A stretch of DNA of 64,000 nucleotides, taken from contig CM051455.1 in the NCBI GenBank assembly GCA_028274465.1, forward strand, positions 111,474,261 to 111,538,260, given 5' to 3'. The position numbers and the translations under genes are program-made. Below the pieces are notes generated by a model. The model had not been told where the DNA came from. It searched no databases and was given only the letters and a program-made list of their open reading frames with translations. Source of the DNA: Plantago ovata. Lineage: Eukaryota > Streptophyta > Magnoliopsida > Lamiales > Plantaginaceae. Of the stretch, positions 44,793 through 55,775 are shown one piece after another. The stretch's first letter is position 1, and each line of letters begins with the position of its first letter.

Positions 44793-46051
44793 TGATGAAT
44801 GTGTATTTTACACTTTCATTTGAGTCTTTTTCACCTATTTTAGCTATCCTCTATGTTAATTTAGCTATATTTTAGTACATTTTATTAGAATAGTGTCACG
44901 TTTCCCTTTAGATTTTAATTTACAGGTTTTGGTTGAAAATCGAGGATTTCCGGGCAATTTTATTGAAGTTGACAAGGAATTGGTGTTCCAGAAGCCTATT
45001 TGGAGTATCTGAAGGTTTCCGGATAGGATTTGGAGTCTAGGGGTCGAATCTGGAGGTTAGAAGGCCACTAGAAGTCAGAAACCGAGTCCGAAAAGGGGAA
45101 AAAATCCAAAAACGCGTCGAAAACGCTGAATTCGCGAGATTTTCTCCCGGGCGTGGGGCGAACCGCCCCACACCGGGTATTTCGAGGCCTATATATAGTT
45201 GCTCAGTTTTGCTCCGAAATTCATACTTTTCCAGACCTATTCTCTCACCTTTCTCTGTAGTTTTAGGTAGGAACTTCCCAGAGCCTGTTCTGGGGGTTCG
45301 TAGCTTAGGGGACACTTTTTCATAGCAGATTGGATCTTGTAGGATCGCAATTCTTCGGAGATTGACAACCTTCGGTAACATTGTATCTTACAGTTTATTC
45401 TACTTATTTTTATTTATCTTTCAACATGTTTTCTTCTATGATTTATGTTGATTGCAGCCTGTTATGACTAGCTAAACTTATCGTTGGTGGTAGTATGTGA
45501 ATTCTTAGCGAAGGGAAGATAATCATGCTAATGGCTATATCGCGCATTATACTCCGTGTTATTGCTTTATTTCGTTGATCAGGCTCAGCCTAAATTCTCG
45601 TATGTTGTATTAATTATTATGCACAATTGGACCCTCGTCGACCTAGGCGCGTGTATATCTTCGTAGTGTTGAATAATTACGGAACACAATTGGACAATAG
45701 TGCTTGAATTGTCAGTATGTTTATCTTCCTAGTGCTTAATAATTACAACAGGACATTAGATTGATCAAAGATCTCCATGCAAGACCGAGGAATTTACGCA
45801 TGATTATTGACCCCTTATGCTTTGAAGGATCATACTATCACCAATCTCCATTATCTGTTAGAAAAACCCTTTGCTTTTACGTCTGCTGTTTTTATATTCC
45901 TAGTTAAATAGATAAAGCTAGTTATAGTCCTGAGAGAACGACACTCGAGGTCATTCTACACCTACACTACGGTTTTCGTTGTAGTTGTGAATTGCCTTTG
46001 GCTAAATAACAAATTTATTTGATTAATTGAGTCTGACAATCTCGTTCATCA
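44793..46051 (+). repeat. 5' LTR of G2
   Basis: It runs from TGATGAATG to CGTTCATCA (1259 bp), with the TATA box at 45190-45197. Directly upstream is GTGGGGCGAACCGCCCCAC (45155-45173), a GC palindrome. Confidence 0.93.
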
Positions 46052-46054
46052 AAT

Positions 46055-46072
46055 TGGCGCCGTTGCCGGGGA
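46055..46072 (+). promoter_or_regulatory. Primer binding site of G2 (tRNA-Asp type)
   Basis: TGGCGCCGTTGCCGGGGA three bases after the LTR, identical to that of G1. Confidence 0.92.
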
Positions 46073-46196
46073 CTATACTCCTTTTTTCTGTTTAATTTGT
46101 TTATATTTTCAGCTTTCGATACCTAATTCTATTAGTTTTAGTTTTCCTTTTTAATCTCTCCCTGATACTGCTTTCCTAGTCTATTACAGATAGTGT

Positions 46197-48988
46197 ATGC
46201 CGCATACACGATCTGAAGGAACACCACTTGCTGATTCAATTGCTGAGATCGACAGAGTCTACCACCAAAGAAGGCGACTACTTCAAAGGCGTCCACTAGA
46301 GGAAATAGAGGATACCGATTTCTCTGAATCTCTACACAGTCTTTTCAAGGAAATCGACGGAATGGCAGAAGCTAGACCACTGAAAGCATGGGTTCAACCC
46401 ACAAAGGATCGTATGAGGGGACCGGCGATTGTTCTTTTGTCTGCAACCCGAGATTCGGAAATCAAGAACCACGCATTCCAACAACTTCCGAGGTTCTATG
46501 GCTTATCAAGGGAAGATGTGATGGGGTACTTGCACGATATCGATGATTTCGTCAACCAACTCCCACGACCCGGAGCTGAAATAATAACGGACGAGTTGAG
46601 GATGAAGGTTTTTGCTATGGGACTTGGCGACAGAGCCAAGGCATGGTTGAGTACTCTACCAGCAGGCTCGTTGGACACTTGGGAGAAGGTTTATTCAACT
46701 TTCATGGAGAAATACTTCCCTCGCACCTGGACTACCGTGCTAAAGGCGCAAATCACTGGATTCAAGCAGGACTATGATGAGACCATCTACACCGCGTTTG
46801 AGAGATTCCAAGATCTCACGAACAAGTGCCCTCACCATGGTTTTGAACTTTCGGACCTAGTCCAACACTTCTACAATGGACTAACCTTCGAGAACCAACA
46901 AGTGGTGGATTTCCAATGCCGAGGCAATATTTGGGAGGAAACCGCAGAAGTCGTCTGGGCAGTTTTCGAAAGGCTTGCTAAGGGTTCCCAGTTCAAGGAC
47001 CCAAGAGCAATGGTTAAGAGACGTGGAACTGAAGCTCCACCTACTCAAGAAGCCCCTATGTATAGGGGGAATGGGGATCAATTCGAGTGCTTTACCAACG
47101 AATTGAAATAAGTCCTCAAGAGCGCCACTGGAACAACTATGTCAAACGAGGTTTGCCGAATATGGAAGAACTATGGGCATGGAGCTCATATGTGTAGATC
47201 GGAGCTTGCATATGATGATGGAAACTGGGTTCAAGGAGGCAAAGAGGAAGCCTTTGCTACGTAATTTGGTACTCAAGAAGCTAGCTACGGACAAGATGGT
47301 AGGAATCCTCGAGGTGGATTTTGGAGAAGAGGGTTCCGAAACAATCAAGGATATGCACCGGCTAGCCAAACTTATGGCCCTAACCAAGACCGTAGTAGGC
47401 TTAACTATGGTAATGACCACTGCGAAAATCCCGCTCCGAAAGAGCAACCGAAGTCGAAGACAGCTCTACTGATGGAGAACTTGCAAAAGATGGTTGATCA
47501 CACCCAAAGTTTTCTCAAACGTTATGAAGAAGATTCTGAGAAGACTAGGGCAAGGCTTGATCGGTTGGAAGAGAGCACTAGGCTTGCCCATCAAAAGATG
47601 CAATAGTTGATCGACCGAGGAGCAAGTAGGGAGCAAGGCAAGCTGAGCAATGGTTAAGAGACATGGAACTGAAGCTCCACCTACTCAAGAAGCCCCTATG
47701 TATAGGGGGAATGGGGATCAATTCGAGTGCTTTACCAACGAATTGAAATAAGTCCTCAAGAGCGCCACTGGAACACTGTTTCGAACGAAGTATGCCGAAT
47801 ATGCAAGAACTATGGGCATGGGGCTCATATGTGTAGTTCGGAGTTTGCGTATGACGATGGCAACTGGGCTCGAGGAGGCGAAGAGGAATCCTTTGCTACG
47901 GAGTTTGGTACTCAAGAAGTTAGCTACGGACAAGACGATAGGAATCCTCGAGGTGGATTTTGGAGAAGAGGATTCTGAAACAATCAAGGATATGCACCGG
48001 CTAACCAAACTTATGGCCCTAACCAAGACCGTAGTAGGCTAAACTATGGTAATGATCACTGCGAAAACCCTGCTCCGAAAGAGCCACCAAAGTCAAAGTC
48101 GGCTCAACTGATGGAGAACTTGCAAAAGATGGTTGATCACACACAAAGTTTTCTCAAACGTTATGAAGAAGATTCCGAGAAGACTAGGGCAAGGCTTGAC
48201 AGGGTGGAAGAGAGCACTAGGCTAGCCCATCAAAAGATGCAAGAGTTGATTGACCGAGGAGCAAGTAGGGAACAAGGCAAACTGCCTAGCAACACTGAGA
48301 AGTCGAATTCCATTACATTGGCTGGTGATCTACCTGGCGAAATCACCATCAAGAAGGTTGCTAAGTGCGAGTGTTGCAAGAAGGAAGAACTTCTACAGGC
48401 TAAGGAAGAAGAGAAGGACCTTGGTTCTGACGTAAGTGATGAGGAGCAAGAGGATCCCGAACCACTCCCTAAAAGTTTCGATGTTAAGGTAGGGATTGGT
48501 GAGTTGAAGATGTCCGTGCCACACTAGACACGGGATCCTACTCAAACATACTTCCTTTAAATGTGTTTGAAAAGAGTAGCCTTGGAAAACTATCTGAACA
48601 TAGGGCTATTGTGCAACTGGCGGATGGATCCTTTATGAGACCCGAAGGCGTTGTGAAAAATGTGTTGGTCAAGATTGGTGAAGCTTTTGTATACACCAAT
48701 TTTGTAGTTATGCCGGCGTCTGCACCTGGAACGGGGGATGTCATACTCTTAGGGCGAACGTTCTTGACTAAACTCGTGATGGACATCTACCAAAGAACTT
48801 GCACTATTGAAGTGGATGGCAAGCAACACGTGTTGCAAGCCATATCTGATCCACCTGATCCGCTTGATATTTCTTTCACTACTCACTACTGTGGTCTTGC
48901 AGCCTATATTCTTTCTTATTCACAGGTTCGTGGCATGGAGAGGAGATCAATGAAGGGGAAGTCTAGTACCCGCAGAAAGAAGAGATAG
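46197..48988 (+). pseudogene. gag: G2 gag-protease with internal 640-bp duplication
   Basis: The ATG at 46197 (MPHTRSEG) opens a gag frame of 304 codons containing the capsid core (LPRFYGLSREDVMGYLHD to FERLAKGSQF), ending at TAA 47109 (CAA in G0). After that the region from about 47005 occurs twice, offset by 640 bp (second copy from about 47645), so the zinc knuckle and coiled-coil segment is present in two divergent versions. The first knuckle has lost a cysteine (TGG for TGC near 47164), while the second (CRICKNYGHGAHMC) is intact. The protease follows with DTGS near 48530 but is out of frame with the preceding segment (shift at about 48510). The last open frame is 48563-48988, with LLGRTFLTK. 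It cannot make a complete protein. Confidence 0.85.
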
Positions 48989-50740
48989 GCACAGACAGGA
49001 GTCGAGTCAAAGACTTTAAACAATGGCGCTATCCGGGAGGCAACCCGGAGTATTTAACGCTTTCTTTACCGCTTTATTACATGCATTCATTCTTGAACTA
49101 TTCGCTTCTCGTATGTGAATCTGTTCATGTCCGTGTCGTATATGCTTATGTTTGAGTGATATTTTTCGAGTGTTTTTTTGAAAAATTGGTTTCGGAGATT
49201 AAAACCGCGTTTTCTGACGAAAGGAACCGTCTCCCCGCATCGGGGAGCGGGGGGCGAATCGCCCCCCATGAGGGGCGAACTGCCCCTCATGCGGCGACTC
49301 ACCCCACACCAGGGGCGAATCTCCCCACGGTTCCAGTATCTAGAAAAATGCGAGTTCTTCCTCTTTACCTGATTTTCTTCATATCTTCATCATTCTTCCT
49401 TCCCAAAAACCGAAAATTGCGATTTTACCTTCAAAATCTCATAACTTCTTCATTTCTTCACCATTTTAGTGTTCTTTAGCTTCAATCGAAGCCTATTACC
49501 TGATCTATCTTTTCATCCGAACAGATTTCTCCCTAGTGCATTAGATTTTCAAATCTGAGGTATCTTCTTATGAACCCTAATTTTCGAATTTGAGCTTTAA
49601 TTATGCTTATTTGATGCATGGGTAGGTTGTTTGTGTGATTAGAAGCGTTATTTACTATCAATTGCATGCTCAATTATGCTTGGCTTGTCACAATTATGTA
49701 TTGCACTTAGTTAAGCTTGATAGTCTCGACATCACTTAGTGGTGTTTTCTCTACTGCGGTTCACGAAGGCCTTTATAATAGGATGATGCATGTTAGGGTC
49801 TTATGGTTGTTTTCCCGAGTAATTATGTACCTAAGAGGCAACAAGTCTTCACCATGCTTTGAGATTGCTAAATGCCTAGGAAGGAGGTAGTGTGAGGTTG
49901 TGTGATCCTTTGTTTATAACCTATTCTTTCGAATAGGTTTGGGGAGGGGGTTACACCATCATTAGACTTGTTTTCGTTTTTCATTTCCGTTTCGTGAGTT
50001 TATTTTTCCTTTTCCGTAAATTTTGTACTCCAACCTATTGTTTCGAATAGGTTTGGGGAAGTCGTGTGAGTCATTTTCGAGGCCCTTTTGTTATGCTACT
50101 GCTGGCTAAAAAAAATCGAAAAAAGAGAAAGAAAAATTCCAGGAAAAAAGTAGTTTAGCAAAGTGTTGTGTCTCATTTTCCAAGTTTTGTAACATTCGTA
50201 ATCGTGTTGTAATTTTCTATTTTTTATCTTTTTTGTCTTGAGTGTCATCTGTTCTAGACCAACCTCGTCCTGCCGTTCAGGAAGTAGTGAATAGCTTAAG
50301 ACTTTACTTGAGAGATGGGTAGAATAGGGGAGTGTTATCTTTTATAGGGAACCCTCCTTCGTTTGATGAGAGCCAGTACTGGTTCGACCTCTTTGAGGGA
50401 AAGTCTTAACATGGTGGAACAGCAGTAAGTCCTCAGTTTCATAGGCACGGGACAACCATTCGTATCTTAGCATGCTTCATTACGTCGTCACTGACTAGGT
50501 CCAGGTAGAGAATGTTACGAGAGACTATCTTGTCTTGACATAAGTCCTTATGTGGATGTGTATAAGTCAATCGAGGTATTCTTCAACCTATATTCATGCT
50601 TTGATGTATATGGTTTTTGTTCATATGTTTTTTGGTAGATTCAGTAGATTAGTTCATTTTATTTGGCATGAGACTCCATTCTGTGTCTTGCTTTGTTTTT
50701 TGTATTAGAGTCTAGCTTAGTTGCTTGAGGACAAGCAAAG
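48989..50740 (+). other. G2 3' non-coding region
   Basis: It opens with the conserved GGAGGCAACCCGG segment (49036) and a GC-palindrome cluster (49230-49330, with GGGGCGAATCGCCCC). At about 49683 it jumps directly from sequence equivalent to G0 10905 to sequence equivalent to G0 8825, so ORF2 is missing. Two hairpins CCTATTC-TTTC-GAATAGG-type (49920-49937 and 50034-50051) are each followed by GTTTGGGGA. Confidence 0.7.
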
Positions 50741-50757
50741 GTTCGGTTTAGGGAGTT
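50741..50757 (+). promoter_or_regulatory. Polypurine tract of G2
   Basis: GGTTCGGTTTAGGGAGT just before the 3' LTR; the G0 equivalent reads GGTTTGGGGAGTT. Confidence 0.75.
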
Positions 50758-51916
50758 TGATGAATGTGTATTTTACACTTTCATTTGAGTCTTTTTCACC
50801 TATTTTAGCTATCCTCTATGTTAATTTAGCTATATTTTAGTACATTTTATTAGAATAGTGTCACGTTTCCCTTTAGATTTTATTTTACAGGTTTTGGTTG
50901 AAAGTCGAGGATTTCCGGGCAATTATATTGAAGTTGACAAGGAATTGGTCTTCCAGAAGCCTATTTGGAGTATCTGAAGGTTTCCAGATAGGATTTGGAG
51001 TCTAGGGGTCGAATCTGGAGGTTAGAAGGCCACTAGAAGTCAGAAACCGAGTCCGAAAAGGGGAAGAAATCCAAAAACGCGTCGAAAACGCGAAATTCGC
51101 GAGATTTTCTCCCGGGCGAACCGTCCGGTGTGTGGGGCGAACCGCCCCACACTATTTCGAGGCCTATATATAGTTGCTCAGTTTTTCTCCGAAATTCATA
51201 CTTTTCCAGACCTATTCTCTCACCTTTCTCTGTAGTTTTAGATAGGAACTTCCCAGAGCCTATTCTGGGGGTTCGTAGCTTAGGGGACACTTTTTCATAG
51301 CACATTGGAGCTTGTAGGATCGCAATTCTTCGGAGATTGACAACCTTCGGTAACATTGTATCTTATAGTTTATTCCACTTATTTTTATTTATCTTTCAAC
51401 ATGTTTTCTTCTATGATTTCTGTTGATTGCATGCCTATTATGAGTAGCTAAACTTATCGTTGGTGGTAGTATGTGAATTCTTAGCGAAGGGAAGATAATC
51501 ATGCTAATGGCTATATCGCGCATTATACTCCGTGTTATTGCTTTATTTCGTTGATCAGGCTCAGCCTAAATTCTCGTATGTTGTATTAATTATTATGCAC
51601 AATTGGACCCTCGTCGACCTAGGCGCGTGTATATCTTCGTAGTGTTCAATAATTACGGAACACAATTGGACAATAGTGCTTGACTTGTCAGTATCTTTAT
51701 CTTCGTAGTGCTTAATAATTACAACACTCGAGGTCTGCTGTTTACGTCTGCTGTTTTTATATTCCTAGTTAAATAGATAAAGCTAGTTATAGTCCTGAGA
51801 GAACGACACTCGAGGTCATTCTACTGCTACACTACGGTTTTCGTTGTAGTTGTGAATTGCCTTTGGCTAAATAACAAATTTATTTGATTAATTGAGTCTA
51901 ACAATCTCGTTCATCA
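50758..51916 (+). repeat. 3' LTR of G2
   Basis: It runs from TGATGAATG to CGTTCATCA (1159 bp), 100 bp shorter than the 5' LTR. The main reason is a deletion near 51725-51750, and there is an extra GC-rich bit at 51110-51135. TATA box at 51165-51172. Confidence 0.93.
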
Positions 51917-54865
51917 TGGCATAAACAAACAAGTCACCTAAACTTCAAGACGCTGAATAAGCTGTCTAAAAAGGCACTTGTAGTTGGATTACCTAAAGTT
52001 ACTTTTAAGAAGGATGGTGTTTGCAATGCATGTCAGCAAGGAAAGCAACCCAAATCTTCTTTGAAGAACAAGGCAGTACCGTCAACTACAAAACCTTTAC
52101 AACTCTTGCACATGGACTTGTTTGAATCTTCTTCAACAAGCTATGCTTGTAAGAAGTATGGTCTGGTGGTGGTAGATGACTATTCAAGATTCACTTGGGT
52201 AATATTTATCAAACACAAATCTGAAACAAGGACTGAAATACCTAACTTGCTGAATAAGCTTGAAGACATGAAAAATGACAAGGTAAAAGTCATAAGGATA
52301 GACCATGGTACTGAGTTTGTAAACCAGTACATAACTGAGTATTGCACTTCAAAAGGCATACAACATCAGTTATCCTCAGTAAGGACACCACAACAAAACG
52401 GTGTTGCTGAAAGGAAGAATCGCACCCTAAAAGAATCCGCAAGAACAATGCTTGCTGACACTGAAATAAGTGAGGCTTACTGGGTTGAAGCGATTAATAC
52501 CGCCTGTTACACTCAAAACAGATGTCTGATTACTAAGGAATACAACAAAACTCCTTATGAGTTATTTGTTGGAAGACCTTTTAATATCACTCATCTAAGA
52601 GTATTTGGTTGTAAGTGTTTCGTTCTTAACAACGGTAGAGAATACCTAAGAACATTTCAACCAAAGGCAGACGAAGCGATATTTCTTGGTTACTCCTTGC
52701 ATAGTAAAGCTTATAGAGTTTACGACAAAAAGGCACAAAAGATCGAAGAATCTGTGCATGTTGTATTCTACGAAAAGACACAAGGAGTGCCTGCTAAAGA
52801 AGAAATATCAGAATGTATGAAGAAGCTAATCATACATGAGCAAAGAACTGAATCTGATACTAGGCAAATCAAGCCAATTGAACTAAATGATGATTCTGAC
52901 AATGACTCTCCTCCCCCAAGTCATGACAAGATAAATATAGTTCATGACAAAGAATTTCCAGCAAAAGACGCAGTTGCTCCAGATGTTGCTGAAACTATGC
53001 AACTTCCCGTGCCTGCTGATGAGTTACCACAATCTAGCAATGCTGAACAAGCAGTTGCTGATGAACCGATCTCAGCAGAGACACAACAAAATACCAGTAG
53101 TACTGGACAAGTACATGCTGAAGAGTCACATGCTGATGAGCAAACCTATCCAGATCCAAAGAGCAGAAAACTTGTTAGCAAATGGATTCGAGATCATCCC
53201 TCTACGGATATGATTGGTGATATTGACAAACGCCAGGTGACTAGATCCAAAGTTTCTGCTACTCATGGACTTGTTGAAGAAGCAAATGTCGTAGAAGTAG
53301 AATCTTTGTTCTCTTGCTTTGTTTCAGAAATTGAACCAAAAACCATAGAAGAAGCTCTAAAGCATTCTAAATGGATCAAGGCAATGCAAGAAGAACTGGA
53401 TCAATTTGAAAGGAACAAAGTCTGGAAACTTGTATCTCTTGCTGAAGGCAAGAAAGCTATTGGTACAAAGTGGGTGTTCAGAAACAAGCTGAGTGAGTTT
53501 GGTGAAGTAACAAGAAACAAAGCACGTTTGGTTGCTCAAGGTTACTGTCAGACTGAAGGATTGGACTATGATGAGTCTTATGCACCAGTTGCAAGATTGG
53601 GTGCAATTAGACTTTTCTTGGCCTTTGCTGCTCACAATGACTTCATTGTTTATCAAATGGATGTTAAAAGTGCATTCTTGAATGGTGAACTTGCTGAAGA
53701 AGTCTACCTGGAACAACCCCCTGGCTTTGAACTTCCCTCAGAAACCAAGATGGTATACAAGCTTCAGAAAGCTGTATATGGTCTAAAGCAAACACCTAGA
53801 GCTTGGTATGATACCTTAGCTAAGTTCTTGCTGGATAATGGTTTCAAGAAAGGTGAAGTTGACAAAACTTTGTTTACCATGAACCATGATGGTAAAATAC
53901 TCTTAGTTCAGATTTATGTGGATGACATAATATTTGGATCTAAGGACAAGCAACTTTGTGATGATTTTGCCAAACTCATGACAAACAAATTTGAAATGAG
54001 TATGATGGGAAAATTGAATTATTTCCTAGGATTGCAAGTCAAGCAACTCAAAGATGGAATATTCATAAATCAAGCAAAGTATGTGAAAGAAATGCTCATA
54101 AAGTTTAGGATCAAAGAGGAAGAAAAACCTGAAAAGATCCCTATGAGTGTTGGTACCAAATTGGGCTATACTAAAGAAGATAAAAGTGTTGAAGAACACA
54201 AGTATAGGAAGCTCAATGGTTCCTTGTTGTATTTAACAGCAAGTAGACCTGACATTCAGTATGCTGTTTATGTGTGTACAAGACTCCAATCTGATCCAAG
54301 AGAATCACACTACAAAAAGGCACTTAAGATACTCAAATATGTCAAAGGTACAGTCAATGTTGGATTATGGTATCCTAAAGATTCCGGACTTGAATTGGTT
54401 GGTTATTCTGATGCTGATCATGGAGGATCAACTCTTGATAGAAAAAGTACCCCTGGAACTTGTCAGTTTTTAGGTACTAGATTAATATCATAGTTCAGCA
54501 AGAAGCAAACCTGTGTTGCCAATTCATCTACTGAATCTGAGTACATTGCGGCTGGTTGTTGCACAGCTCAAATCCTATGGATTCAGCAACAATTAAGAGA
54601 TTATGGTATTTCTGCAAAGAAAACACCAATCTTTTGCGATAACACAAGTGCTATTGCTATCACGCAAAATCCTAAGTTCCACTCAAGGACAAAGCACATC
54701 GATATTAGACATCATTTCATTAGAGATCATCTGGAAAAGGGAGATATTGAGGTTGTAAAAGTAGGCACTAATGATCAACTTGCTGACATCTTTACCAAGC
54801 CCCTACAAGATAATCGATTCACAATGCTAAGGTATAACCTAGGATTGATTGAATTACCTCAATAA
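51917..54865 (+). pseudogene. pol: Copia B pol: integrase, RT, RNase H
   Basis: It is open in one frame from the G2 junction (WHKQTSHLN, the zinc-binding part of integrase) to TAG at 54491, then continues in the same frame to the normal end at 54863. The integrase catalytic residues are present: D at 52115, D at 52301 (IDHGTEF) and E at 52409, the last two 35 residues apart. RT has [12 protein letters not shown] and YVDD (53915-53926). RNase H has YSDADHGG before the stop and STESEYIAA and DIFTKPL after it. The single TAG replaces the TGG of LISWF in element D. The open 810-codon stretch is the longest intact pol segment here, but protease and integrase are separated by G2. Confidence 0.92.
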
Positions 54866-54882
54866 GAGATACAATTGGCAGA

Positions 54883-55250
54883 TTGTTGAAACATGCATTC
54901 AGCAAGCCAAAGTATGCTTACTTGAATAAAAGCTCCTTCCACTGATTTCTTCTAAAAAGAAAATGATAGGTCACTACATGATTGCTGAAACAGGCATTCA
55001 ACAAGTAATTCCTTCAAAATAGGTATTTGCTAGGAAACTTGATCACTTGCTGAGATGGGCACTCAGTAAGAGAAAAACCTTAAAGATTGCTGAAACAAGC
55101 ATTCAAACAATCAAAGATACTGAAACAGTTATTCAAGTATCAAAGGAAAATTCTGAGACGGGAACTTAGAAAAGAGCAAACTCACTTCTCAAATTTTACC
55201 AAAAGATATCTCAAGACAAAAAGAATTTGCTGAGACGGGAATTCAGAAAT
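54883..55250 (+). repeat. Array of seven hairpins after the pol stop (Copia B)
   Basis: Units lie at 54883-54905, 54982-55004, 55047-55069, 55085-55112, 55116-55141, 55150-55175 and 55225-55250, in the same order as in Copia D. Unit 4 reads GATTG/CAATC here against GATTG/CAGTC in D (both pair if G-U is allowed). Unit 5 keeps GATACT/AGTATC. Confidence 0.68.
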
Positions 55251-55636
55251 GTCTTTAAACTTAAGGAAATATGAGATATCTGATTAAGGGGGAACTTTCA
55301 GCAAGTAACAAGGCTGGTTACACAAACTGGCTGAAAAGATTCTTGTTTACTTCAGCAAGCAATCAAATCCCATAAATCTAGGTAAAATCAATTTGTAACG
55401 TTAATCGAGCACAAATAAACTCGCTAATAATCATGACATGAAATACAATCGTGGCCATTGATTTAAAGAAGTTTTTGATGTGACGGTTAATATTGCAAAG
55501 AGAAAGAGTGCTCTGACGGTTTTTGTTAGTGGGCCACTACGCATTTAATGCAAAGGCTCCACTAATGTTGTTGAATCTCTGATATACCCTTGCTGAGAAC
55601 TCAAAATCGATTGAGCTTCTTGCACATCAGAGACAC

Positions 55637-55644
55637 TATATAAA
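55637..55644 (+). promoter_or_regulatory. Putative internal TATA box for ORF3 (Copia B)
   Basis: TATATAAA in GACACTATATAAACAAGGAG, 131 nt before the ORF3 ATG, matching position and context in Copia D. Confidence 0.48.
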
Positions 55645-55775
55645 CAAGGAGTTAGAGAAAGACAAAATTCTTTAACTCACATTTCCTTTCTCTGCAAACT
55701 TTAGCCTGAATTCATTGTACCTCCGGTAAAAGAGCAAAGTAATCTTTTTCGTACATTTCTCACCCTATATAAGAA

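Larger units (their letters stand above)
44793..51916 (+). mobile_element. G2, Athila-like non-autonomous gypsy element with both LTRs
   Basis: LTRs at 44793-46051 and 50758-51916 and a perfect target duplication TGGCA (44788-44792, 51917-51921) define it exactly (7124 bp). It has a tRNA-Asp primer site, gag-protease, a 3' non-coding region with two PPT-like hairpins and a PPT. It has no RT, integrase or ORF2. Over the first 220 nt the LTRs differ at only a few positions, so it is probably among the younger insertions. It is the cleanest reference copy of the family. Confidence 0.94.
54866..55775 (+). other. Copia B spacer between pol and ORF3
   Basis: It is homologous to 27259-28138. It holds the hairpin array (54883-55250), then a TATA box at 55637-55644 and a pyrimidine-rich leader to the ORF3 ATG. 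There is no gene. Confidence 0.75.
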
